Shown: piece by piece, positions 23,701 through 35,000 of the stretch
How positions within the stretch are numbered: position 1 is the first letter of the stretch
How the letters are laid out: the number at the start of each line of letters is the position of its first letter
Assembly: GCA_963971405.1 (NCBI GenBank)
Contig: OZ020489.1
Coordinates: forward strand, 15,960,290 to 16,024,289
DNA from: Psococerastis gibbosa
Taxonomy: Eukaryota; Arthropoda; Insecta; Psocodea; Psocidae
Reading direction: 5' to 3'
Length of the DNA stretch: 64,000 nt
Made by a program: the position numbers and the translations under genes
The notes under the pieces: model-generated
Databases searched by the model: none
Told to the model about the DNA's origin: nothing
The model's input: only the letters and a program-made list of their open reading frames with translations

Positions 23701-24720
23701 TAATTTAAGGGCTTGCCACTTTAGCTGTATGTCCACATTAGTAACATTTGGGAACCCAACAGATGCCAACAAGCTTATCAAATCATTTATTTTCTTAGCT
23801 CTCAGGAGCTTATTTTTGTATTCGTTCATATTATCGTTGTATAAGCATTCGTTTTCTTCGAAATATGTGATTAATATACTTGTGCTTGTATTATCCCATA
23901 CAAAGCCAGGTTCCACCTTATTATCATCCAGGAATTGCAGGAGTGGCCACCACCACGCGGTTGGCGTATAGCCATTACCCTCCAGGCGCGCTGCTGTGGT
24001 CCGCACCTGGAAATGTATGCACACTAGTAATAAGCTATAACATGTTATGTGTGGCTAGTAACCTAGTTACTATCGGAGATTGTACGGGAGATTACGTTTC
24101 TATACAGGAATTGCATGTCAAATTTTTGCATTGGCAGATTTAGGGACTTAATGCTTGTAAGAATTTCTATGGGGAACATGTCCGACTGTGCAAGGCATGT
24201 AGATTAATGAAACCCCGCCTAAAATATATACCTAACTTGTATTGCTAATAAATGGGACACGTACCTTTGCATGCACTATTCATCCTACTTATAGTACAAT
24301 GGGATAGCTACAGCAAACCTTTACATATCACACCTAATGAAATCCAATATTACAAAAATGCAATGATAATAGAGTAGTAGAGTAGGCAAGGAGTAAGGGA
24401 TTCACGGAATTTTGGTTCGAATTAAAATTTTAAGGATACTTCTGCAAAGCGGTTCCAACAATGGTAAGCATACAGAAATTACATGTACACACCTTAGCTT
24501 TTTCGGCGTTAAAATTTGTCTTAAGAGAATTCCATTTCTTCCTAATGGCTGTCTCGTCAAAATTGAATCCCTCCAAAGACAGGAATTCCTCCAATTCTTT
24601 TAGCTTCAGCTTTCTCTTTCGACCATTTCTATAGTCTGCATGACTATCTTTGTACAAAAATTCGTTCTTTTTATAAAAATCGATTACAATGTTAGTACTT
24701 AACATATTCCATGACGCCAT
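20742..24720 (-). CDS. Harbinger accessory protein, double MADF/trihelix-like, intact 4 exons
   Basis: Coding exons on minus: 24720-24493, 24006-23677, 23251-23084, 21002-20742. All introns are phase 0 and GT-AG. There are 329 codons and no internal stop. Harbinger elements encode, besides transposase, a Myb/SANT-MADF-like DNA-binding partner that helps nuclear import and end recognition. Exon 1 has one such unit (FYKKNEFLYKDSHADY, KKWNSLKTNFNAEKAK). Exon 2 has a second (YFEENECLYNDNMNEY, KWQALKLSFSREKAK) preceded by YTPTAWWWPLLQFL. Exon 3 repeats the YTPTAWWW motif, so the exon unit was duplicated. Exon 4 is a lysine-rich helical tail starting APAEKKKKVSKE. Exon 4 lies within the intron of the opposing transposase and overlaps its exon by 4 bp. 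It is intact although the transposase is dead. It could be a recent arrival or a retained gene; expression is unknown. Confidence 0.75.
21510..22481 (+). mobile_element. LINE fragment (reverse-transcriptase C-terminus) inside the transposase
   Basis: 5'-truncated non-LTR retrotransposon inserted in the transposase coding sequence. It encodes the end of the RT region (VTLQAYHSLVMSHINYGI, RLHKRGVRYMLKLEPRDSCR, SLYIFSCIL, HTYNTRQRGDLV, LRKLPIELRAARNASNFPKL). The 3' end contains ATTTAAAGGAAATAT and TATATTGTATTGTATTGTA. A second copy is at 49439-50095 on minus. Short 3' fragments occur near 6719-6800 and 29490-29630. It resembles Jockey/CR1/Rex-like LINEs; the clade is not determined. Confidence 0.85.
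22091..22459. mobile_element. Small terminal-inverted-repeat element inside the LINE tail
   Basis: Ends CGCTCATGCACGAGAAAGTG and the exact inverse CACTTTTCTCGTGCATGAGCG (22439-22459 region). The 49.4-kb LINE copy lacks it at the same place, which shows insertion. This gives three levels: Harbinger, LINE, foldback element. Confidence 0.8.
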
Positions 24721-24847
24721 TTTAGTTTTTATTGTTTGCATTATTGCATTGCATTTTGCAACGACGAGTCGGTCAGCGTAACACCTGTGCTTGCACCATT
24801 CGTTTGCACTACGCATGCTCATGGACTCCAACCACAGAACATCGTAT

Positions 24848-25709
24848 ATATTAGGGCTGCCATATTCCGTGGTTTACCTCAGAATTCCGTGGGAAATAAT
24901 TCTATTCCGGGATCAACAATTTTTGAGTACCTAAGAACAGTGGGTACGTAGGTACGTAGGCTACAGTTCAATGTGAAGGGTTGTAATACTGTAATTTACT
25001 TTCGGCCTACGGTACTGCATGCTATTTTGGTGTTCTGTGCTGCTGACTATTCTGTAAAGTGCAGTGAAGTTTTCAATTGCAAACACTATTTAAGTCTAAT
25101 TAATTTTTAATTGTGGAATTTTAATTTTTCCGTTAATTATTTAGTAATATCAAAACACAAGCTTCTTTAATCCTATTTACATAATTTGAAATTTAGGTGT
25201 GTCACTGCTTCATCATTTAGCTTATTAGGTGCAGTAGTAGAAAAAAAAAAACTAAATGCACTAAATACTAATGATGGTAGGCTACGACGAGTACCAGGCT
25301 GGGCAGCCAAACGACTCCAGCCGTATTCCTAACTATTTTTAAATAATTCACGGAATACGGAATACTCCGGAATTTTTTAAAATGTTGGTCCCCTTTATAT
25401 GATATGATTTTTTTAACTCTCATCTGTCCATGGCCCTGGTTCCTAATCTTATCTGGTGATTTTAAATTTTAATTGTAACTTTAAATTGCAGCCGATAAAA
25501 AATACCCGTCAGCTTCAGATTCAACCATCACAAATTGACATGATTCCATAAATTGGCATACAAATATTGGTATGCATAGGTATTTCCCCAAAAGTCCACA
25601 GAAAAACCTCAAAAATTGTTGATCCCGGAAATTTCTCGGAATAGAATTATTTCCCACGGAATTAAGTTTCCCACGGAGTTAAACCACGGAATGTGGCAGC
25701 CCTAATATA
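24848..25709. mobile_element. DNA element with TTAGGGCTGCCA termini
   Basis: Arms of about 90 bp. TTAGGGCTGCCATATTCCGT and the ATTCCGGGATCAACAATTTT block at 24848-24932 are mirrored at 25612-25709. The interior is AT-rich and has no recognised gene. The flanks (CAACCACAGAACATCG and its inverse) and a further 60 bp each side are also inverted copies of each other, so the element sits at the centre of a larger palindrome upstream of the MADF gene. Confidence 0.7.
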
Positions 25710-25794
25710 TAATTATACGATGTTCTGTGGTTGATGCGCAGTGCAACGAATGGTGCAAACACAGATGTTACGCTGACCGACTCGTTTTGCAACG

Positions 25795-26022
25795 CGTGAT
25801 TATAAGGCGCGGTTACCACCGACCTGCAAGTGCAAAATACACATACGGTGACGTGGTAGCAGATATCATTAATAAAGGCGGGCTTTCCATCGACCTCTCT
25901 TTGCAGAATGCAAATGACACTGACGGATATTTAAATTTTTATAGTAGGCCTAAATCTAATAAAATGTTTGTACTTAACATATCCCATAACATCATTTTTT
26001 TATTTTAGTTTGTGATTTTACT
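25795..26022. mobile_element. H1 MITE, left half only
   Basis: Begins GGCGCGGTTACCACCGACCT, carries the core GACGTGGTAGCAGATATC, the nested inner end and the MADF start remnant, then stops before the right half. It may belong to the terminus of the adjacent Harbinger region. Confidence 0.65.
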
Positions 26023-26159
26023 CTGGAGACCGTTATCAATATGGCTGCTAGTGTAGCCTGCACAAGAGAAGTACGCAATTTGGCGGGGAAACCCAGTGAT
26101 AAGTGTAGCCGTTACAAGCTAAGTACAATGTTTTGACCTAGCTGGTCCAGGTATCCGTT

Positions 26160-27530
26160 CTGTAAGCCTGCCAGATTTATTTAAAAAACAAACCGGGAGG
26201 TTTCAGTTTGGCTTATGCAGTATACACTATTTATAGTAGGTATACAACTATTTTTCTCCCCCGGTAGAATTTTTTTGAAGATTTTTTGAAACAGGGGGGC
26301 TCGAGGGTCCCCCCCTCCCGGTAGAAAAATTTGTAAAACTTGGCATAAATTAATGGGGTTTTACGCATAGTAACATTTACATTTTAAAGGCGAAAAATAC
26401 AATTGCACATAAGGGGGCACGGGTGCTGGGTCCAGGACAGATTCTCGGAGAGGGCCATTCGATCTGGGAAAAGTGGGTGCAACCTACCAAGCCAAAGGTC
26501 TTTTAGCGATTGTGCAAATGCTTTGTGAGTTAGTTAGCGAAGCAAGACACATATTCATTTACAGTGCATTACTTGAAATGCAGATGCAGAAAGGTAGGCC
26601 TACCAATGGGGGGTCCGGGGAAAAATTTGAAAATATAAAGGGCAAAATAGTGGGGTTTTACGTATTTTAACAGCAGGAAAGTATAGCTTTTTTAAAGCTG
26701 ACAAAGGAATGCTTAAATGCTTATTCATATTGCCGGAAACAGGGGGCACAGGGGTCTCCCTCGGGGGGAAAATTTTTCAAATTTTAAGTGCAAAATAGTG
26801 GGGTTTAAGGTATTTTACCAGCAGGAAAGCATAGATTTTTTAAAGCTTACAAAGGAATGCTTAAATGCTCATTCATATGGCCGGAAACAGGGGGACACGG
26901 GCCGGGGTCTCCCCCAGGTGAAAAATTTGAAAAAATATGTTCAAAATAGATTTTTACAACAGTATAATTTATAATTTACATGGAAACATGGAAGACATAA
27001 TATTCATGTTACCATCATACTAAGGTTTTTGTTTAGAATGTACCCTATTTTATATAGGCCTAGTGTACGCTAATTTTTCTCCGGGGGGGGGGGGGCTGAA
27101 AAATTGGCTTGATGTTGTGGAGTTTTACACATTTTGATAGCAGTAACGTTCAGATGAATTAGGTAGGTAGGTAGTTGGAAACAAGGAGGGGGGGCGGGGT
27201 CTCCCCAGTTGAAATTTTTTGAAAAACAGGCCTCAAATAGTGGGGTTTTACGCAGATTGATAGCAGTAACATTAATTAGAATTTACTGGCGATGACGGAT
27301 GAATAGGCCTACAATTGCACACAATTCGATTAAAATTTATACTTAATCGTAAAATTACATCATATCACTTAATTTGATGTTTTAGAAAAACACTAAACAG
27401 GGAGATTTTCCGGGACATTTTCCAAAACCGGGAGATTACGGCCTCCCGACAACATTCACCCGGGAGCCGGGAGATTGGGCTGAAAACCAGGAGCCTCCCG
27501 GGTAAACCGGGAGGTATGGCAGGGTTACCG
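26160..27530. repeat. Tandem-repeat-bearing DNA element
   Basis: About six degenerate copies of a 110-130 bp unit with GTGGGGTTTTACG, TTTTAAAGCTGACAAAGGAATG and ACAGGGGGCACAGGGGTC-like text. The block is bracketed by opposed GCCTGCCA...CCGGGAGG and CCGGGAGGTATGGCAGG ends, suggesting an element whose interior expanded in tandem. The short open frames through it follow the repeat period and are not genes. Confidence 0.6.
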
Positions 27531-27717
27531 TTCTCAGTTCTGCTATGCTGCAATGCATAAAACTTCGATATTTTTTGCGTTGGTACTTAGGCTATCTCTG
27601 ATAGTTGGCTTATGGTTAATGGGTGCCTCGTAAAGCATATTATCGCTCCCGCCGCTCCAGTTAATGTATTTCTATGATTTCATCTCTTTTTATTGCTTTC
27701 CAATTTATACGTAGTAT

Positions 27718-27915
27718 ATAAGGCGGGGTTTCCACCGACTGGCTAGGGCTAGTTACAAAAAGTAGCAGACATTCAAGACATATTAGGTGGCGTTTCCACC
27801 GATCTCGCATTGCAGAATGCAAATGACATTGACGGAAATGTTAGTTTTACTCTATGCCATTGTTAAAATTGATCAAATCACAAATTAAAATAAAGAAATG
27901 GCGTCATGGGATACC
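27718..27915. mobile_element. H1 MITE, truncated
   Basis: Starts GGCGGGGTTTCCACCGACTG after TAA, with the core and nested inner end. It is rearranged near the MADF start remnant AATGGCGTCATGGGATA. Confidence 0.65.
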
Positions 27916-28500
27916 CTATATAACTGCATTTTTTTTTTTTTAATTTTGAGATAACTGCACCATTGTCTTCCTGGAGCACTCCAATTTTAGAGGCCAATCA
28001 GTATAACTGTAGCATGCTCAGTTCGGGAGTAAAATGCATTTGAAAACCAGTTCATCAATGTAAAAGGTTACAGTTTCTTAATTAATTTCAAGTGCGTTTA
28101 TCTCAAAATGAGTTTGACTTCAGTTGTATGCTTTGGCTTCTATACGCCTCTCAATGTCCTGCATCAAATTTTATGTGAATTTTTTTATCTGACCACCCTT
28201 ATATAACTTTGCAACTGTAGAACGAGAAATTAATTAATTTCGTCAAGAATCCACGGCCATTTCTGGTTTTCATTCAATATTTTGAACTTCTTTGAGTAAA
28301 TATCCTGCATAAATACCATAAAAACTAAGTTTTAGGAAAATTGAGTTAGAAAAAAGAGAGAATTTGTATAAGATGAAATTTATCGCCTTTTATACCTTCA
28401 TATTAAACCAATTTTTAAACCTGCCGCTCTTTTTAAAAGGCGGCGATAAAAATATACACAGAAAATGCATTAATCATGATACAAGGCAGTGACCAGGCGC
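27916..28500. other. Gene-free stretch upstream of COPB1
   Basis: AT-rich, no exon-like frame. A phrase near 28185-28260 (ACGAGAAATTAATTAATTTC) recurs near 34515-34545, so at least part is repetitive. Confidence 0.4.
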
Positions 28501-28573
28501 GTATGGAAGGCAGTCCTCGCTCGACACGTCGTCGGTCTTCGTAAATATTTATTTACATTTTTCACTTGACAGG
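28500..28573 (+). other. Possible 5' non-coding exon of COPB1
   Basis: A GC-richer patch ends at a good donor, ACAGG/GTAAGC (28573/28574). The first coding exon is preceded by an acceptor, TTTTGTTTTAG, at 29064-29074, eight bases before the ATG. The pairing is inferred. Confidence 0.35.
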
Positions 28574-29081
28574 GTAAGCAAATTTTTATATATTGTTATT
28601 TATTAGAATATTAGTATCCTCAGTGGTTCGACCTCTCCCCCTGAGCTTTGCATATTATTATATTACAAATGCCAATAATTAGAAGATTATTGTTATTTGG
28701 AAAACTCTACAATGTAATAATGGGTGGTTGCTTTCGTGTTATTGCAAACGAGTCAGACTGTTCCACTTAGCACTACGCACTGCGGCATCAGTTTCGTAAA
28801 GTTAAACTATCGCAATGGCGTTCAGATCATTAAATTCTTGCATGTGCAATAATTAAGATATGCTAGAGTACCCTCGGTGATTACTGGGTACTTGACCCGA
28901 AAGGTTTTCTTGTGTATACCTACATTTTAACATCTTGGAAGTTGGAACACTATGGTTCTCCAATGACATATTCTTAATTTTGGGTTCTTTGTCCACAATT
29001 TCGGTGCCAACCATTGGGATTACCTATCATTTCATTACTGTGTTTAACAGTTTCTGTTTTTCGTTTTGTTTTAGTTGAAAA

Positions 29082-32000
29082 ATGTCGGAACAACCGTGTT
29101 ACACCCTGCTTAATCTTCCGTCAGATTCTGAACAAACTAGTGAGCTTCAGTTAAAAGCCGACTTGGAGAAGGGAGATGTCAAAACTAAGATAGAGGCATT
29201 GAAGAAAACAATCCATTTAATTTTAAGTGGCGAAAGGCTTCCAGGCATCTTGATGACGATCATTCGTTTTGTCCTACCTTTGCAAGATCATATGATAAAG
29301 AAAATGCTGCTAGTTTTTTGGGAAATAGTTCCTAAGGTACGCAAATCTCAAACTCTACTGATTGTAATGTATACATAATTGCGAGAACTGTCACCGGTAC
29401 CGGAAATTTTCGGAAAGGAAATGGGTAAATACCAGTGGAAACTTTTATTATTGTGGCTAAGTTGCCCGTTGACAGATTAATTTCTTGTTTCTCTTAGAGA
29501 AATCTTTCTGCACTGTCACTGAGGCACTAGCACAATGACAATGACAGAACTACCTGATTTTGACGAAATTTTGATGATTTTACTTAATACTTTCTTGTCG
29601 ATGACTTTTTGATTACTTGATTGTATAATTTGACAAATATATATACAATATATATTTATTTGTTTATGTAGACGACTCCTGATGGAAAACTTCTCCAAGA
29701 AATGATCCTGGTCTGCGATGCGTATCGAAAAGATCTCCAGCACCCGAATGAGTTCCTCCGTGGCTCCACCCTACGCTTTCTCTGCAAACTGAAGGAGCCC
29801 GAGTTATTGGAGCCCCTGATGCCTGCAATTCGTGCTTGTTTAGAGCATAGGCATTCATATGTCCGCCGCAACGCTGTCTTAGCCATATTTACAATATACA
29901 GGTAGGTCATAGTGGAAACTGGAAATTCTCCCTTTAGAATTGGCAGTTTTTAAGAGAACTCTCGTCAACAGCCATTATAAAGAGCTTGAAACGGTATGTT
30001 GGTTACCTCCCGAATTGCGGGTTTCGAAGTAGTTCATCTACCCTCAGAACGGATGGGGGTTACATAAACTGAATGTCGGTAGAGAGACGACTCGAACGAC
30101 CAGCCCTGGTTACTGGTCATGGTTTGGTCAGAGCCCTCATGGCGAAATGGGGTCATGGAGGTCCTACCGTCTGCCGGCATTGCAAAGAGTCGGAGGAAAC
30201 CGCGGAACACGTGGTTCGCCACTGTCCAGCCCTGTGGCGGGCGCGGTTGGACTGTTTTGGGGCTGCCTACATCGACCAGGTCGATCTGATTGACTTGCAG
30301 TTGACGGACATAGTTTGTCTTTGCTAACAAGGTTTAGCCGCTGTTTTTCGACAGTTATTAATTGGCAATGGTCATAGTATGAATGATTGGGGTACACTGA
30401 TGTGATACTAGTGATTATGCTGTTCAAAGGTTCCCCAGACCTATGTCAGCTCAACACTCAAAATAATAATAAAAATAATAATAATGCCATAGTGCATAGT
30501 GCACTCTTAATTTTAAAACATTATCTTTCCAGAAACTTCGAGTTCCTTATCCCAGACGCGCCCGAGTTGGTGGCCAATTTTCTGGAAGGTGAACAAGACA
30601 TGTCATGCAAGCGTAACGCTTTTCTCATGCTTCTTCACGCTGATCAGGACCGCGCCTTGGCATATCTGGCATCATGTCTCGATCAAGTGTCTGCATTTGG
30701 GGACATACTGCAGCTCGTCATAGTTGAACTAATCTATAAGGTAGCGCCATTGTATAGGGCATTGCGAATAGGCGGCTATTCCACCGACGTGGATTTTCAA
30801 TGTGAGTGTGTCATGACGTGGTTGCAGACATCATTAATACGTCTCTACCATATTATAACTTAATTTACAATAGATAACCACGAATAAAATACCACGTCAT
30901 GACACATTCACATTGAAAATCCACGTCGATGGAATAGCCACCATAGGCAAAATGAAGATTTGGAATAAAATTTTCTGTAGCTTTCAGAAAGCTGAAATAT
31001 TGTTTTGATAGACAAATAAGATAAATAAATAAAATAAAACCGTATTTCTAAAAAAAAAAAATGTCCATTCGTGGGATCAGTTTCTTAGTACTTGAATTGT
31101 TGATCTGTGTAAATTTTAGGCTACTTGTCGTGTTCATTTTCGTTAAATACGCTACTATTTTCAGGTATGTCATGCGAATCCAAGCGAAAGGTCCCGGTTT
31201 ATTCGATGTATTTATAATTTACTCAATTCCAACAGCCAAGCGGTGCGATATGAAGCGGCTGGAACACTACTTACTCTCTCAAGCGCACCTACAGCTATTA
31301 AGGTAAGATTCAATGCATCTGTTTTTTACTTGTTGATTTATTAATTTGTCATAATGGCACTTGATAAAGCAAATCTCATGTCCATATTTTGCCGATTTTG
31401 TAATACTACAAATGTCCAATATTTCTTTTAAATCACATAATCGTTTCTTGCAGTAACATTTATTCGAATTCTTTTGTTTTAAGGCCGCTGCGAGTTGTTA
31501 CATTGAAATCATACTTAAAGAAAGCGACAATAATGTTAAATTGATTGTGTTGGACCGTCTTGTCGCTCTCAAGGAGCACCCTACTCATGAACGCGTTTTG
31601 CAAGATCTTGTAATGGATATTCTACGTGTTTTGGCAACTCCTGATCTAGAAGTGCGTAAAAAGACGTTAAATCTTGGTAAGTTGACGGAGCTTAAGAGTG
31701 GAGACTCGCTCTACTCACTCACTAGCTTGATATTTTGGACGTATTTAGGAAGGCTTGTAAAAATATGCGTAGGAATTTACGAAATGGTCCAAAAGAGGGC
31801 ATACAATACTCCATGTACTGATTAGAGTGCCAGCGTGACCGGTTCAGATGGTTTCGTCTTGTTATATTGTTATATCGTATCTGTACTTGGTTAAGTCATG
31901 CTTTCGCCTGTTTCGTTGCGTCAATAGAAAGCTTGTGTGAGCTTGTCCATTATCGCTTGAAGCCGGTGTAGGTTGACATCGAGAACGTATACCAGTTTGC

Positions 32001-35000
32001 CAATGGCCAAAAATGCATACGGAAACATTACAAATAATGTCCGAAATCAATGGGGTTGTTGGCATTGGACAGGGGACCTATGGGCCACTATAAGTAGGCC
32101 TGGGTCCATAAAAAGTCCTTATAAAATTACTAACTAATTACTGTATTCTTATATATATATAGAAAACCGAAGTGAGAGGATATGAAAAAAACCGGGCTTG
32201 CGGGATTCGAACCCACGATCTACGCCTAACCGGGGCGTCGTCTTAACCGCTTAGGGCTTGTGGTCCAGCGGTTAAGACGACGCGACGCCCCGGTTTTTCC
32301 ATATCCTCTAATTTCGGTTATAACGAGGAGGATCAACCAAAGTTAATTTAATGTCAGTGTTATATATACCATATAATACTACTATATATAGATAAATAAG
32401 ATATTCTCGTATGTTGTTATAGTTTGCCTTGCCTCATGGTCATAGTTGAGGAAAACTTCTATGAAGTACCATAGAGACAGTAAAAATAAATGGTAGTGGC
32501 GATGTGAAGGCCCCCAGGGCAGTAGAGTATTAAATGAATTTCGTAGAAGACATTGTATAAAATGTTTTGGACATAACAGCTGCCAGCCTTTTTAAATTAA
32601 AATTCAACCCAATATTTGTTTCCTTTTCTAGCTATGGAACTAGTATCCTCACGAAACATTGAAGAAATGGTGCTCGTCCTCCGAAAAGAAGTGAGCAAGA
32701 CCCATAATGTGGTAGAACACGAGGACACTGGGAAATACCGTCAGCTGCTGGTGAGGACACTGCACTCTTGCTGCATCAAGTTTCCAGATATTGCGGCTAC
32801 CGTGATCCCCGTTCTTCTCGAGTTTCTCTCTGACAACAACGAGCAAGCGGCCACTGATGTCCTTCTGTTCATCAGGGAGGCCATTCATCGTTTTGAACAT
32901 CTACAGCCCTTGATCATATCGAAGCTCCTTGAATCATTTGGTTCAATCAAGGTAATGTAATTATATTGCAATATTATATGGTAAATAATATAAGACTGAC
33001 ATTAAATTTACTTTGGTTGTAGATGTAACCTCCTGGATCCAGCGGTTAGGCGTAGATCGTGGGTTCGAATCCCACCAAGCCCCCTTTTTCTATATCCTCT
33101 AATTTTCGGTTATAACTTATAACGAGGAGGTTCAACCAAAGTTAATTTAATGTCAGTGTTATATATACCAAGCATTGCCTTTGTGGCATAAAGTGAGCTC
33201 ACAGACTTGTTCGGATAGATAGCCGTGCTAACCTGTCCCGCAATACGAATCATGTCAATACGGGCATATATAAGTATAGAACATAATATCAACTGTTCTT
33301 GTCAGGGCTTATGGCCCAGCGGTTAAGATGACGCCCCGGCTAGGCTGTGGGTTCGAATCCCCCCAAGCCCAGTTTTTCTATATCCTCTAGTTTTGGTTAA
33401 GGCAATGTAACCATTATTTTTATTGTTCAGTGCATCAAATATGTTAGAATTTCCTATTTTTTATTTTCTCTTTGTGGAATCTTCTACTTATGCAGTTATA
33501 GCTGGTTCTAAAATGTAAATGACTGTCACTGTAAATCAATGTAAAGCATTCGGTGCGTGCCATTGTTCAGGAAGCATAGGTCGTTATGGTGGGAGAAAAT
33601 GGACATTTGGGACAGTTGCTGGTATGCAAATGTCCCACAGTGTGGAAAAAATGAAGGACAAGTCTCAAGACTGACTAGTAACGGAAATCTAAAGTTTTAT
33701 CATCTATTTATGTCATAACCCATCCTAACTTCGGAAATGTTTTGTAAAAATAAGTAATATTGTTGGTTTTACAGTCAGTGAGAGTGCACCGAGCAGCTCT
33801 ATGGATCCTCGGCGAGTACGCAGCTAGCCAAGATGATATGGAAGCAGTAATGCGTGAGGTGAAGACCGCGTTGGGAGAGCTGCCCCTTGTTGAAGACGAA
33901 TTGAAGCGTGCTGCCGGGGAACAGCCTGAAGCTGAGCCTGCGGCCACGGCTGTTCAACAGTCTGCCCAGAAACTTACGTCTGACGGTACATATGTCACAC
34001 AGTCTGCCTTCACTACCGCCGTGTAAGTAGACATTCTTGTACTGGACTGGATTGTATGTATGATGTTATGAAATTTTCAACTTACTTGAGATAAAATGCA
34101 GCCATGCATTTTGGAGGATTACAATAACTGTCATTCAATGAAACCAGCATGTGATCTTAAACTAGCCTTAATAATTATGTTTCAATAATTAATATTTCAA
34201 TATAATAAATAATTAATATTTCAAAATGTTTTGTAAACAAGAATGGATTTTTGACGGAATTAATTACTTCCTCGTTTCACAGTCGCAAAGTTATGAAAGT
34301 GGTCAGATGAAAAATTCAGAAAACAATGCAAGCTTTCGAAGGGAGTTTACATTTTCAAAATATTACTTCTGAAAACTCCGATAAATGCATGAAACAGATT
34401 TTATTGAATAGTCTTAAATCAGTCGAGGAAATACTAGTAGAATGCTTTAGTAGAAAAATTTAATTTTTTATGAATTTTTCTTCTGACCACTCTCATATTA
34501 TCTCTGAAGCTGTGGAACGAGAAATTAATTAATTTCATCACAAATACACGGCGATTCCTTGTCAATAAAATATTTTGAAATCAGTCCCTTAATATAACAT
34601 ACATTTTATTCCCGCAATTGTTATTACAATATGATTTAAGGTTGCAAATTAAATAGGAAATACTACAGATAATGTAAAGGACATTGAACTTATTATGTAG
34701 GCCATAAAAGGACCAGAATCAAATCAAATGTATTTAATTCTGTCTCAAAAGTACAAGACACAAGAAACGAGAAAATATTTTTTAATCAAACTTGACTTGC
34801 AGGGTGAGCAAAAAGGGTGAAGTTCGTCCGCCCCTCCGCCAGTACTTGCTTGATGGGGATTTCTTTATCGCCGCTGCATTGGGGACGACATTGGCCAAGC
34901 TTGTGCTCCGATACAACACAATAGTACAAAATAAAAGGCAGCAGAATCGATTTACAACTGAAGCTATGCTTGTTATGTAAGCTGAGGTTATGTTATATTT

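Noticed and set aside
26473..26974. Two consecutive plus frames with similar protein text
   Set aside because: The similarity follows the DNA tandem period of the 26.2-27.5 kb repeat. No start context or domain is seen.
33305..33370. tRNA gene
   Set aside because: It has A and B boxes and an acceptor-like stem, but it runs straight into a repeated SINE body and the anticodon arm is irregular. It is a SINE head.
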